64,000 bases of DNA. Origin: Streptomyces avermitilis MA-4680 = NBRC 14893. GTDB lineage: Bacteria > Actinomycetota > Actinomycetes > Streptomycetales > Streptomycetaceae. Under the pieces are notes generated by a model, which searched no databases, was not told the DNA's origin, and worked only from the letters and a program-made list of their open reading frames with translations. The stretch spans positions 7,812,001-7,876,000 of the forward strand of contig NC_003155.5 in assembly GCF_000009765.2 (NCBI RefSeq), given 5' to 3'. Made by a program: the position numbers and the translations under genes. Positions 7,821 through 16,600 of the stretch are shown here, piece after piece. The stretch's first letter is position 1. The number at the start of each line of letters is the position of its first letter.

Positions 7821-8390
7821 ATGGTTCTCGGGAGCGACCTCAGGCGGGCAGACACACAGCGGGGGCGCGGCCCCGGACGGGCGACGGCCTGGGCGGCCGT
7901 CGCCGTTCTGCTACTCGGCCCGGCTCTCGCCGCGTGCAGCGACGAAAGCGGCGGCGAGAACACCACTCCGCCGACCCCCTCGGTCGAGAAGCCGACCGGC
8001 GCGCAGCCGAGTCCGACGGCCCCGGCGGACCCCGCCGCGGCCAAGAAGGAGATCAAGAAGAACTGGGAGAAGTTCTTCGACCCGGCCGTCCCCACCAAGG
8101 ACAAGCAGGCCGTCCTGGAGAACGGCGACAGGATGACCGCGGTCCTGCGGAGCTTCAACGGCGACAAACGCGGCGGGCAGGTCGCGGCACACGTCGAGAA
8201 GGTCGCGTTCACCTCGCCGACCGAGGCGGACGTGACGTACTCGCTGACCCTGAAAGGCCAGACCGTCCTGCCCGGTGCCGCCGGGACCGCGGTGGAGCAG
8301 CACGGCACCTGGAAGGTGTCCGTGAACACCCTCTGCGCGCTCGTCCAGTTGAGCGGCGATGCGTCGGCGAGCCCGGCTCAGGGCTGCTGA
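7821..8390 (+). CDS. Lipoprotein, liv-linked
   Basis: About 189 residues from ATG 7821 (GTG 7812 is possible). The twin-basic N-terminus and hydrophobic core end in the lipobox LAAC (Cys39), so it is an exported lipoprotein. A Thr/Pro/Ser linker (about 45-70) is followed by a compact domain of roughly 115 residues with alternating helix and strands (KKNWEKFFDP ... VTYSLTLKGQ), resembling the low-molecular-weight Mce/LppX-like or NTF2-like lipoproteins of actinobacteria. I cannot name the family. It overlaps the following substrate-binding gene by 32 bases, so the two are co-transcribed. Confidence 0.72.
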   Translation: MVLGSDLRRADTQRGRGPGRATAWAAVAVLLLGPALAACSDESGGENTTPPTPSVEKPTGAQPSPTAPADPAAAKKEIKKNWEKFFDPAVPTKDKQAVLENGDRMTAVLRSFNGDKRGGQVAAHVEKVAFTSPTEADVTYSLTLKGQTVLPGAAGTAVEQHGTWKVSVNTLCALVQLSGDASASPAQGC

Positions 8391-9648
8391 GACGGCCGCC
8401 GCGGTCCTGCTGCTCCTGGTGGGCGCGGGCTGCGGCAGCCGCCTGCCGGAGAGCGACTTCGCACACCGGTCCGCGCCGCCCGCGTCGCGGCGCACCGAGC
8501 CGGTCCGTGTCGGCATCCTCACCAGCGCCACCAGCCCGGTCGGCGGCTCCGCCTTCACCGGCCCGCGCGACGGCGCACGCGCCTACTTCGACCGCCTCAA
8601 CGCGCGCGGGGGCATCGACGGGCGGAAGGTCGACGTGCGGACCTGCGACGACGGCGGCAGCGGCGTCGGCAACAACGAGTGCGTGCACAGGCTGATCGAC
8701 GAGGACAAGGTCGTCGCGCTCGTCGCCACCACCGCCCTCACCTACGCGGGCGCCTCCCGGGTGTCCGCCGCGGGCGTGCCCGACATCGGCGGCCAGCCCA
8801 TCGGGGCCGCGTACGACACCTATCCGCACCTGTACGGGATCTACGGCAGCCTCGCGCCCCGCACCGGCACACCCGGCTGGGGCGGGAAGGTGTACGGCGG
8901 CACCGAGGTCTACCGCTACTTCAAGCGGGAGCACGGCGCCCGTACGGCCGCCGTCGTCTCGTACAACCAGTCCGCGTCGGCCGCGTACGCCTCACTCGTC
9001 GCGCGGGGCCTGAAAGCCGAGGGCTACAAGGTGGTCACCGAGCAGGTCGACTTCGCGCTGCCCAACTTCCGTGCCGCGGCGGCCGACCTGAAGGACCAGG
9101 GCGCCGATCTGGTCTTCGACGCCATCGACACGCACGGCAACGCCCAGCTGTGCAGGGCGATGGACGAGGTCGGCGCCGACGTCATCGCCAAGGTCACCAA
9201 CGTGCAGAACTGGACGTCGTCGGTCCCCGAGGACTACAAGGACTCCCCGCGATGCCGCAACGTCCTGTGGGCGACCGGGTCGAGCCGCAACGCCGACGAC
9301 ACGGCCGACCCGGCCGTACAGGAGTTCCGCGCCGCGACCAGGGGGCTGAAGACGCACTCCCAGTGGCAGTTGGAGGGGTGGGCGGCCGCGATGTGGTTCA
9401 CGGACGCCGCCAGGTCCTGCGCGACGGACCTCACGCGCGCGTGCGTCGACCGCTTCATGAGCCGCGGCACGCCGTATACGGCCGACGGGCTGCTGATCCC
9501 CGTCGGCTACGAGCGGCTGGCCGAGCCGCCCAGGACCCGCAGGACCTGCCTCTCGGTCGCACGCTGGAAGGACGCCGAGGGGTGGGTCGCCCAGGGGGAC
9601 ATGAACGCCACCTGCTTCGTCGTACCGCAACTCCCTTACCAGCCCTGA
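8359..9648 (+). CDS. Branched-chain amino-acid-type ABC substrate-binding lipoprotein
   Basis: 429 residues. The signal peptide ends in a lipobox VGAGC (Cys25). The mature part follows the periplasmic-binding-protein type I plan of LivJ/LivK: VRVGILTSATSPVG at the start of lobe 1, then GIDGRKVDV, a hinge region, and VVSYNQSASAAYAS in lobe 2. It is divergent from the liv ATPase/permease operon and is the obvious binding partner of that importer. The substrate is not readable from the sequence. HAAT systems also take up amides, urea and aromatic compounds. Confidence 0.87.
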   Translation: MRRRARLRAAETAAAVLLLLVGAGCGSRLPESDFAHRSAPPASRRTEPVRVGILTSATSPVGGSAFTGPRDGARAYFDRLNARGGIDGRKVDVRTCDDGGSGVGNNECVHRLIDEDKVVALVATTALTYAGASRVSAAGVPDIGGQPIGAAYDTYPHLYGIYGSLAPRTGTPGWGGKVYGGTEVYRYFKREHGARTAAVVSYNQSASAAYASLVARGLKAEGYKVVTEQVDFALPNFRAAAADLKDQGADLVFDAIDTHGNAQLCRAMDEVGADVIAKVTNVQNWTSSVPEDYKDSPRCRNVLWATGSSRNADDTADPAVQEFRAATRGLKTHSQWQLEGWAAAMWFTDAARSCATDLTRACVDRFMSRGTPYTADGLLIPVGYERLAEPPRTRRTCLSVARWKDAEGWVAQGDMNATCFVVPQLPYQP

Positions 9649-9801
9649 TGCATTACACGACGGAAAGGTTCCTGAAACCGGTTACCGATGGGGCAACTGT
9701 TCGGGAACGAAATGATGAGGGAACCCAACCAACCTCCAACCTCCCCGGTCTAACCATCCGGTAGGCGGACGAGACAGGGAAACACGGGGATTCGGGGACG
9801 C

Positions 9802-11064
9802 ATGCATATCTCTTTCTTAATACACAATGCGTACGGAATCGGAGGGACGATTCGGACCACGTACAACCTGGCGAACACCCTGGCCGAGCAGCACGACGTG
9901 GAGATCGTCTCGGTCTTCCGCCACCGCGAGCAGCCCGTCTTCGCGCCCGACCCGCGCGTGCGGGTGCGGCACCTCGTCGACCTGCGCGAGGGCGCCCCTG
10001 ACGCGGGCCACCCCGACCTGGGCCGTCCGGCCAGGGTCTTCCCGCGCGCGGAGGGCCGCTACCAGCAGTACAGCGCCCTCAGCGACCGGCGCATCGCCGG
10101 CCACCTCGCCTCCGTCGAGGCCGATGTCGTGGTCGGCACCCGCCCCGGCCTGAACGTGCACCTCGCCCGCGAGACCCGGCGCGGCCCGCTGCGCGTCGGC
10201 CAGGAGCACCTGACGCTCGACAGCCACTCCAGGGCCCTGCGTGCCACCCTGCGCGGCGCCTACCCCCGCCTCGACGCGCTGACCACGACCACCGAGGCCG
10301 ACGCCCACGCCTACCGCGGCACGATGCGGCTGCCCGGCGTCCAGGTGCACGCGGTGCCCAACCCGGTGCCCGCGCCGGGCATCGAGCCCGCGGACGGCAC
10401 CGGCAAGTGGGTCGTCGCGGCCGGGCGGCTCGCGCCGGTCAAGCGCTACGACCTCCTCATCAAGGCCTTCGCGCGGGTGCGCGCCCAGCGGCCCGACTGG
10501 CGTCTGAGGATCTACGGCGGCGGCAAGCAGAAGGACACGCTGCGCGCCCTCATCGACGAGCTCGGCCTCTACAACCACGTGTATCTGATGGGCCCCGCCA
10601 ACCCCATCGAGCCCGAGTGGGCCAAGGGCTCCATCGCCGCCGTGACCTCCAGCCTGGAGTCCTTCGGCATGACGATCGTCGAGGCCATGCGCTGTGGCCT
10701 CCCGGTGGTCTCCACCGACTGCCCGCACGGGCCGGGCGAGATCATCGACAACGGCGTCGACGGCCGGCTCGTCGAGGTCGGCAACGTCGAGGCCATCGCC
10801 GAGGGACTGCTCGAACTGATCAACGACGACGCGCTGAGACAGCGGATGTCCGTCGCCGCCCTCAAGGACTCCGAGCGCTTCGACCCGTCCCGGATCGCCG
10901 AACGCTACGAAAGCCTGTTCACCGGCCTGGCCCCGCGCGGCGGCGCCACGCTCGGCGGGAAGGTGCGCGGCTCCCTGCACCGCACCCGCGGAGCGCTGCT
11001 CGGTGGGGCGTACGCGGTTCGCGATGTCGGACGTACCGCACTCAAGAAAGGGCGCGCCGCGTGA
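9802..11064 (+). CDS. Family 4 glycosyltransferase with a TTA codon
   Basis: 420 residues, GT-B fold. The N-terminal domain begins HNAYGIGGTIRT, a nucleotide-sugar retaining GT4 start. The C-terminal domain has VVAAGRLAPVKRYD and the E-x7-E motif in ESFGMTIVEAM. It is cytoplasmic, perhaps membrane-associated through the basic C-terminal helix. Codon 6 is TTA (9817-9819), the only in-frame TTA I found in the window's genes, so translation should depend on the bldA tRNA and be developmentally timed. The first ten codons are also unusually AT-rich. The acceptor is unknown; surface polysaccharide is likely. The stop overlaps the next start. Confidence 0.88.
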   Translation: MHISFLIHNAYGIGGTIRTTYNLANTLAEQHDVEIVSVFRHREQPVFAPDPRVRVRHLVDLREGAPDAGHPDLGRPARVFPRAEGRYQQYSALSDRRIAGHLASVEADVVVGTRPGLNVHLARETRRGPLRVGQEHLTLDSHSRALRATLRGAYPRLDALTTTTEADAHAYRGTMRLPGVQVHAVPNPVPAPGIEPADGTGKWVVAAGRLAPVKRYDLLIKAFARVRAQRPDWRLRIYGGGKQKDTLRALIDELGLYNHVYLMGPANPIEPEWAKGSIAAVTSSLESFGMTIVEAMRCGLPVVSTDCPHGPGEIIDNGVDGRLVEVGNVEAIAEGLLELINDDALRQRMSVAALKDSERFDPSRIAERYESLFTGLAPRGGATLGGKVRGSLHRTRGALLGGAYAVRDVGRTALKKGRAA

Positions 11065-11897
11065 TGACGCTGGCTGAGCGGACCACCGGCCGGCACCCCG
11101 ACGAGGAGACCGCCCCGCCCCCGCGCGCCGACTGCATCGCCGACTCCGCGGGCGGACTGACCTTCGACATCGGCGGGAGCGACGAAGCGGGCCTCGCCCA
11201 CCTGGTGCTGCGCCGCCGCGAGGACGACGCGGAGGTCCGGCTCCCGCTGACCCCGAGCGCCGAGGGCCGGCTGCGCGCCGCCCTGCCCAGCAGCGTCGAA
11301 CTGCCCGAGGGCCGCTGGGACGCGTACGCCCAGACCGCGGACGGCGAGCCACAGCGGCTGGTGCCCGGCGTCAGCGACCTGCGCTCCCTCGTGGACCGTG
11401 GGCCGGGCGCGGCGGGCCACGTCGCCGTCCGCATCCCGTACGCCACCAAGCACGGCAACCTCACCGTCCGCAGCTGGCTGCGCGCCCCGCACGCCGAGGC
11501 GGGCGAACTGCGCATCGGCGACGGCGGGCTACAGGTGAGCGGCCGGGTGCACGGGGCCGCGCTCGCGCCGGGCGCGCACGCCGAGCTGTGCCGCCGCGGC
11601 GAGCCCGCGTCGGTCCTGACCGCCGAAGTCGCCCCGCGGCAGGGTGAGTTCCGGTTCACGGTGGACTACGGCGCCATGGCGGAAGGTGTCTGGGACCTGT
11701 GGCTTCGCCCGGCGGGGGAGGACGGACCGCGGGTGCGGATCGCCCGGCTCCTCGACGACATCGCGGACAAGAAGCCGATCTTCACCTACCCGAAGCTCAC
11801 GCTGGAGACGAAGCACGGGCCGGTGCAGGCCGGGCCGTACTACACGGCGGACAACGAGCTGTCCGTGACGGTCACTTCAGCACCGCCACCCCAGTGA
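11064..11897 (+). CDS. Hypothetical beta-rich protein coupled to the GT4 gene
   Basis: 277 residues from ATG 11064, which overlaps the glycosyltransferase stop (TGATG). A GTG at 11061 is in frame as well. The sequence is made of repeated short beta-strand modules: one around residues 30-110 (LTFDIGGSDEAGLAHLVLRR ... PEGRWDAYA) and a second, similar module around 150-220 (GEFRFTVDYGAM ... EGVWDLWLR), suggesting two Ig-like or jelly-roll domains. There is no signal peptide. Such proteins accompany surface-glycan transferases in Streptomyces, but I cannot assign a reaction. Confidence 0.7.
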   Translation: MTLAERTTGRHPDEETAPPPRADCIADSAGGLTFDIGGSDEAGLAHLVLRRREDDAEVRLPLTPSAEGRLRAALPSSVELPEGRWDAYAQTADGEPQRLVPGVSDLRSLVDRGPGAAGHVAVRIPYATKHGNLTVRSWLRAPHAEAGELRIGDGGLQVSGRVHGAALAPGAHAELCRRGEPASVLTAEVAPRQGEFRFTVDYGAMAEGVWDLWLRPAGEDGPRVRIARLLDDIADKKPIFTYPKLTLETKHGPVQAGPYYTADNELSVTVTSAPPPQ

Positions 11898-11963
11898 ATC
11901 GAAGGCGCTCACTTCCGCGCTCGCGGACAGCCGCTGTCCGCAAGCGCTGGCAGACTCGGAACC

Positions 11964-13001
11964 ATGTTGGAGACATCGGCACGACTGCTGCGCCTGCTCT
12001 CACTGCTCCAGGCCCACCGTGAATGGTCCGGTGCCGGCCTGGCCGAACGCCTCGGTGTCACCCCGCGCACCGTCCGCCGGGACGTGGACCGGCTGCGCGA
12101 GCTGGGCTACCCCGTCAACGCCAGCCCCGGTACCGGCGGCGGCTATCAGCTCGGCGCGGGGGCGGAGCTGCCGCCGCTGCTCCTGGACGACGACGAGGCG
12201 ATCGCCGTCGCGGTCGGGCTGCGCACGGCCGCGGGGCAGGGCATCGAGGGCATCGGCGAGAGCTCCGTACGCGCCCTCGCGAAGCTCGAACAGGTGCTGC
12301 CGAACCGGCTGCGCCGCCGCGTGAGCGCCCTCAACGCCTTCACCGTGCCGATGCTGCGCGGCCCCCAGCCCTCCGCCGTCGACCCCGCCGTCCTCACCGA
12401 ACTCGCCCACCTCTGCCGGGACGCGGAACGCCTGCGCTTCAGGTATCGCGGCAACGACGGCGCCTCCACCCGCCGCACCGTCGAACCGCACCGGCTGGTG
12501 TGCTCCGAGCGCCGCTGGTACCTGGTCGCCTGGGACGTCGACCGTGACGACTGGCGTACGTTCCGCGTCGACCGCATCACGCCCAGGCCGCCGCACGGCC
12601 CGCGCTTCGCGCCCCGCACGCCACCGGCCGACGACCTGGCCGCCTACGTCTCCAGAGGGGTCTCCACGCGCGCGTACGCCGCGCAAGCCGTCGTCCGGCT
12701 GCTCGTGCCGATCGAGGAAGCGGCCGCACGCGTCTCGCCGTCCGCCGGGACGCTGGAGGCCGAGACCCCCGGAAGCTGCGTCCTGCGCACCGGGGCCGCG
12801 AGCCTCGACGTGATGGTGATCCACGTGATGATGATGGGCTTCGAGTTCGAGGTGCTGGAGCCCGCCGAACTCACCGAGGCGGTCAGGACGGCTCGCGATC
12901 GGCTTGCTCGTGCTTCGGCTCGGGCTGCGGAGCCTCCCCGGCGTGCGCCGGATGGTGCAGGTCGAACGCCGGGGACTCCGAGCGGACCCGGGGCAGCGTG
13001 A
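11964..13001 (+). CDS. WYL-domain transcriptional regulator (DeoR-like HTH)
   Basis: 345 residues. A winged helix-turn-helix fills residues 5-60 (WSGAGLAERLGVTPRTVRRD), and a WYL domain follows at about 140-215, ending RRWYLVAWD. A C-terminal extension comes after it. WYL proteins act as dimeric regulators that sense ligands or nucleic acids; PafB/PafC are members, but they normally occur as a pair, which is not the case here. The last roughly 40 codons (Ala/Pro/Arg-rich) run 119 bases into the 3' end of ctaD on the other strand, so the C-terminal tail may be weakly constrained. Confidence 0.87.
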   Translation: MLETSARLLRLLSLLQAHREWSGAGLAERLGVTPRTVRRDVDRLRELGYPVNASPGTGGGYQLGAGAELPPLLLDDDEAIAVAVGLRTAAGQGIEGIGESSVRALAKLEQVLPNRLRRRVSALNAFTVPMLRGPQPSAVDPAVLTELAHLCRDAERLRFRYRGNDGASTRRTVEPHRLVCSERRWYLVAWDVDRDDWRTFRVDRITPRPPHGPRFAPRTPPADDLAAYVSRGVSTRAYAAQAVVRLLVPIEEAAARVSPSAGTLEAETPGSCVLRTGAASLDVMVIHVMMMGFEFEVLEPAELTEAVRTARDRLARASARAAEPPRRAPDGAGRTPGTPSGPGAA

Positions 13002-14574
13002 CGAAGTTGTGCCGCGGCGGCGGGCACGAGGTCGTCCACTCCAGGGAGCGGCCGAAGCCCCACGGGTCGTCGACCTCGACCTTCCGGCCGTACCTGGCGG
13101 TCTTCCAGACGTTGTAGAGGAACGGCAGCGTCGACATGCCCAGCAGGAACGCGCCGATCGTCGAGAGGGTGTTGAGCGCGGTGAAACCGTCGGCGGCCAG
13201 ATAGTCCGCGTACCGGCGTGGCATGCCCTCGGCGCCGAGCCAGTGCTGCACCAGGAACGTGGTGTGGAAGCCGACGAACAGCGTCCAGAAATGGATCTTG
13301 CCGAGCCGTTCGTCGAGCATCTTGCCGGTGAACTTGGGCCACCAGAAGTAGAAGCCGCCGAAGGTCGCGAAGACGACGGTGCCGAAGACCACGTAGTGGA
13401 AGTGGGCGACCACGAAGTACGAGTCGGTGACGTGGAAGTCGAGGGGCGGCGAGGCCAGGATGACGCCGGTGAGGCCGCCGAACAGGAACGACACCAGGAA
13501 TCCGGTCGCCCACAGCATCGGTGTCTCGAAGGACAGCGACCCCTTGAGCATCGTGCCGGTCCAGTTGAAGAACTTCACGCCCGTCGGCACCGCGATCAGG
13601 AACGACATGAACGAGAAGAACGGCAGCAGCACCGCGCCGGTCGCGAACATGTGGTGCGCCCACACGACCACCGACAGACCGGTGATCGCCGCCGTGGCGC
13701 CGATCAGCGTCAGATAGCCGAAGATCGGCTTCCGGCTGAAGACCGGGATGATCTCCGTGATGATCCCGAAGAACGGCAGCGCGATGATGTAGACCTCGGG
13801 ATGCCCGAAGAACCAGAACAGGTGCTGCCACAGCAGCGCCCCGCCGTTGGCCGCGTCGAACACCTGCGAGCCGAACCGCCGGTCCGCCTCCAGGACCAGC
13901 AGGGCCGCCGCGAGCACCGGGAACGCCATCAGCACGAGAATCGACGTGAACAGGGTGTTCCAGGTGAAGATCGGCATCCGGAACATCGTCATGCCGGGCG
14001 CGCGCATCCCGATGATGGTCGTCAGGAAGTTCACCGAGCCGAGGATCGTGCCGAAGCCGGCCAGCGCGAGGCCCATGATCCACATGTCGGCGCCGATCCC
14101 CGGCGAGCGCTCCAGGCTGTTGAGCGGCGCGTACGCGAACCAGCCGAAGGCGGCGGGCCCCGACGGCACCGCGAGCGAGCCGAGGACGATCAGGCCGCCG
14201 AAGAGGAACAGCCAGTACGACAGCATGTTCAGGCGCGGGAAGGCCACGTCCGGGGAGCCGATCTGGAGCGGCATGATCTCGTTGGCGAAGCCCGCGAAGG
14301 TCGGAGTCGCGAACAGCAGCAGCATGATCGTGCCGTGCAGGGTGAACAGCTGGTTGAACTGGTTGTTGTCCACGATCTGCATGCCGGGCCGCGCGAGTTC
14401 CGCCCGCATCACCAGCGCCATGACGCCGCCGATCAGGAAGAACGCGAACGACGTGATCAGATAGAGGTGGCCGATCTTCTTGTGGTCGGTGGTGGTCAGC
14501 CAGTCGACGATCAGCCGCCCCGGCTGCTGTGTCCGTACGGGTCGCGCCGTCGCCTGCGCGGTGTCCGTCCCCAT
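12883..14574 (-). CDS. ctaD: Cytochrome c oxidase subunit I, solitary copy
   Basis: 563 residues from ATG 14574, which has an AAGGGG ribosome site. Twelve membrane helices are expected. Visible ligands are HGTIMLLLF (low-spin heme His), GHPEVYIIALP (CuB His and the cross-linked Tyr), WAHHMFATG (two CuB His) and HFHYVVFGTV (heme a3 and heme a His). It is the catalytic subunit of an aa3-type oxidase in the cytoplasmic membrane. No ctaC, ctaE or ctaF is nearby, so it is probably a second, isolated paralogue that must borrow partner subunits. It overlaps the convergent WYL gene by 119 bases. Confidence 0.95.
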   Translation of the reverse strand: MGTDTAQATARPVRTQQPGRLIVDWLTTTDHKKIGHLYLITSFAFFLIGGVMALVMRAELARPGMQIVDNNQFNQLFTLHGTIMLLLFATPTFAGFANEIMPLQIGSPDVAFPRLNMLSYWLFLFGGLIVLGSLAVPSGPAAFGWFAYAPLNSLERSPGIGADMWIMGLALAGFGTILGSVNFLTTIIGMRAPGMTMFRMPIFTWNTLFTSILVLMAFPVLAAALLVLEADRRFGSQVFDAANGGALLWQHLFWFFGHPEVYIIALPFFGIITEIIPVFSRKPIFGYLTLIGATAAITGLSVVVWAHHMFATGAVLLPFFSFMSFLIAVPTGVKFFNWTGTMLKGSLSFETPMLWATGFLVSFLFGGLTGVILASPPLDFHVTDSYFVVAHFHYVVFGTVVFATFGGFYFWWPKFTGKMLDERLGKIHFWTLFVGFHTTFLVQHWLGAEGMPRRYADYLAADGFTALNTLSTIGAFLLGMSTLPFLYNVWKTARYGRKVEVDDPWGFGRSLEWTTSCPPPRHNFVTLPRVRSESPAFDLHHPAHAGEAPQPEPKHEQADREPS

Positions 14575-15007
14575 CGCCTGCCCCTTCGCCGATCGGGTCC
14601 TGGGCTTGCAGCCCGCGCCACGGGTGTCCGCGAGCTCACGCCATGATGCTCGCGCCGCCCCGGGCTCCGACAGGGGGCGTGCGGGGGATCTGTGCCGGAA
14701 CCGTGCATTTCTTATGCGGTGTCTGCTTCGGCGGAGCATCTCGGAATCGGAATGGAAAACGTCGGCAGCGCACTGCGCGCCGTGCTTTCCCGCGGTTATT
14801 CACGACCGCTTCCGACGGCCGCCAAGGTAGTCCCGAATTTCGTTCGAAGGTGGGCGCAACGCATACGGAACCGCTCGTACGTGTGACGGCATTGGGCCGA
14901 AACGCATGTCGTGGTCCTGTGACAGAAGTGTGACGGGGGAGGTACGGGTGACGCGGGGTGGCGGCCCCGGGCTTCCCCGGCCCCGGCTCGCGGCCTAACG
15001 TGGCGGC
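14575..15007. other. Intergenic region upstream of ctaD and the I78 gene
   Basis: 433 bases between divergent genes. It should contain both promoters. The stretch 14700-14880 is distinctly less GC-rich than its surroundings. I see no convincing small gene, operator or RNA in it; short open frames here have no codon bias or ribosome site. Confidence 0.5.
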
Positions 15008-15223
15008 ATGGCACCGACTCCCGCTCCGCCCGCAGAACCCGAGGACTCCCCCCAGGCATACGTCGGCCTGCCGGCCCGGCGTGCCGAGCAACTGGCCGGT
15101 GAACGCGGCTGGAGTTCGGTGCGCTCGCTGCCGCCGGGCGCGATCATCACCATGGAGTACCGGGTGGGACGGCTGAACTTCGAGGTCGCCGACGGCACGG
15201 TCGTCCGCTGCTGGAAGGGCTGA
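15008..15223 (+). CDS. I78-family peptidase inhibitor-like small protein
   Basis: 71 residues. After a Pro/Ala/Glu-rich start, the core matches the I78 (potato-inhibitor-like) fold: GLPARRAEQLAGE, then LPPGAIITMEYRVGRLNFEV and a final strand (DGTVVRCWKG). Members bind serine proteases with an exposed loop. This one has no signal peptide and would stay in the cytoplasm, as do many Streptomyces homologues. The short length is normal for the family. A strong hairpin follows. The function as an inhibitor is known for the family, not shown here. Confidence 0.75.
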   Translation: MAPTPAPPAEPEDSPQAYVGLPARRAEQLAGERGWSSVRSLPPGAIITMEYRVGRLNFEVADGTVVRCWKG

Positions 15224-15261
15224 CGAAGGGCCCCTGGATGCCCGCGAGGTCTCGGGCACAC

Positions 15262-15300
15262 ACGAAGGCCCCCGGTTCCGCTGGAGCCGGGGGCCTTCGT
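15262..15300. terminator. Bidirectional intrinsic terminator
   Basis: ACGAAGGCCCCCGG (15262-15275) pairs perfectly with CCGGGGGCCTTCGT (15287-15300) across an 11-base loop. It sits between the convergent I78 and PAP2 genes and should stop both transcripts. Confidence 0.85.
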
Positions 15301-15345
15301 GGTGCGGCGGGGAGGGGTGTGCGTACCGGACCCGCCGCCGGTGTC

Positions 15346-16362
15346 TCAGCCGCCCGCCACCGGGCGGGCCGAAGTGGTGGTGGTGCGCGCGACTCGGTCC
15401 GAGTGCGGCGGACGACGGCTGCCGACCGGTGTCACCGGGGTGCGCTCCGAGCGGGCGGTGTGCGGCCCGGGGGCCAGGTAGAGGGGCGGACGGGAGGTCC
15501 GGGCTGGGCCGGCCGGCTCGCGGACGGGAGTCTCCTCGTCCGGGGCCGAGCGGGCGATCGGCACGGGCGCGCCGACCGGGGCCGGAGCGGGCGCCGTGCG
15601 TCCGGGGCGGGACCGCAAGGAGTCGCGCAGCCTGAAGATCCCGGCTTCGGCGAGGGCGATCAGCGGCTCGAACCAGGGCAGCGCCAGCAGGATCAGCAGC
15701 CCCGCGGCCCAGCCGAGCACGACATCGCTCAGCCAGTGCGTGCCGAGGTAGACGGTGGTGAGACCGACGCCGAGCGAGGTCACCGCGGACAGCGCCGACA
15801 GCCAGCGCCTGGCCCTCGGGGTCGAGGCCAGATAGGCCAGGATGCCCCAGGTCACCACCGCGTTCGCGGTGTGGCCGGAGGGAAATATATCGCCGCCGCC
15901 CCACATCTCGTTCGACCCGATCGTGACCGCGTAGTGCGGTCCGAGGCGGCCCATGCCGTACTTGGCGGCACCGACCGTGATGTTGAGCAGCAGCAGCGCG
16001 GCGCCCAGGGTCAGCAGCGGGCGCAGGGTGTGCTGCCGCCAGGAGCGCCAGCCCAGCCAGGACGCGACCATCACGGCGGTGGGGCCGCGCTGGCCCAGCA
16101 CCACGTAGTAGTCGAGGAACGCGTGGATCTCGGGCCACTGCTGGTACGGCCGGAAGAACATGACCTGCCAGTCGAGCCGGACCAGCCACGAGGTGACGAC
16201 CACGGCCCACACGATGGCCAGGTAGAAGGCAAGGGTCGCCGAGAAGAGGACCACCCGGTGCCGGCTCATCCTGGGCACGTCGATATGGGCCGGTCGTTCC
16301 GGCTCACGGTCCAGCCGGGCGAAGACCCGGTCCAGACGAGTCAGCTTTAGTTCGGTACGCAC
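15346..16362 (-). CDS. PAP2-family membrane phosphatase
   Basis: 338 residues with about six membrane helices. The phosphatase motifs are KYGMGRLGP (motif 1), PSGHTAN (motif 2) and GTHWLSDVVLGW (motif 3), which bring the catalytic His and Asp together on the outer face. Family members dephosphorylate lipid phosphates such as undecaprenyl pyrophosphate or phosphatidic acid. The last roughly 90 residues are a Pro/Arg/Thr-rich tail of low complexity. It is followed downstream by the bidirectional terminator, and 238 bases of rather AT-rich sequence lie upstream. Confidence 0.9.
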   Translation of the reverse strand: MRTELKLTRLDRVFARLDREPERPAHIDVPRMSRHRVVLFSATLAFYLAIVWAVVVTSWLVRLDWQVMFFRPYQQWPEIHAFLDYYVVLGQRGPTAVMVASWLGWRSWRQHTLRPLLTLGAALLLLNITVGAAKYGMGRLGPHYAVTIGSNEMWGGGDIFPSGHTANAVVTWGILAYLASTPRARRWLSALSAVTSLGVGLTTVYLGTHWLSDVVLGWAAGLLILLALPWFEPLIALAEAGIFRLRDSLRSRPGRTAPAPAPVGAPVPIARSAPDEETPVREPAGPARTSRPPLYLAPGPHTARSERTPVTPVGSRRPPHSDRVARTTTTSARPVAGG

Positions 16363-16600
16363 GTCGATCGACGTTACAGCGAGTGAGCTGTACTCCCGCC
16401 CGAAACACTGGCTTTGTGATGACGATGTGATGTGGGATTCCTCTCAGGGCGAGGTTTATCTCTGTGGATTCCCTAATCACGGACGCATCCGGCCTTCAAT
16501 TCCATTGATCGCTCCGGGTGCCGGTTATATGGCCCTTATAAATTCGTTCACCGAATGCTGGGGCGGAATTGTCCGGCCGCTCACCCGGCCCCGAAGTGGA

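Noticed and set aside
5018..8695. 1225-codon plus-strand frame across the liv genes
   Set aside because: Its composition is Arg/Pro/Gln-rich and it opposes three genes with clear transporter motifs.
14692..14886. Small plus-strand gene upstream of ctaD
   Set aside because: It has weak third-position GC, no Shine-Dalgarno and no recognisable domain.
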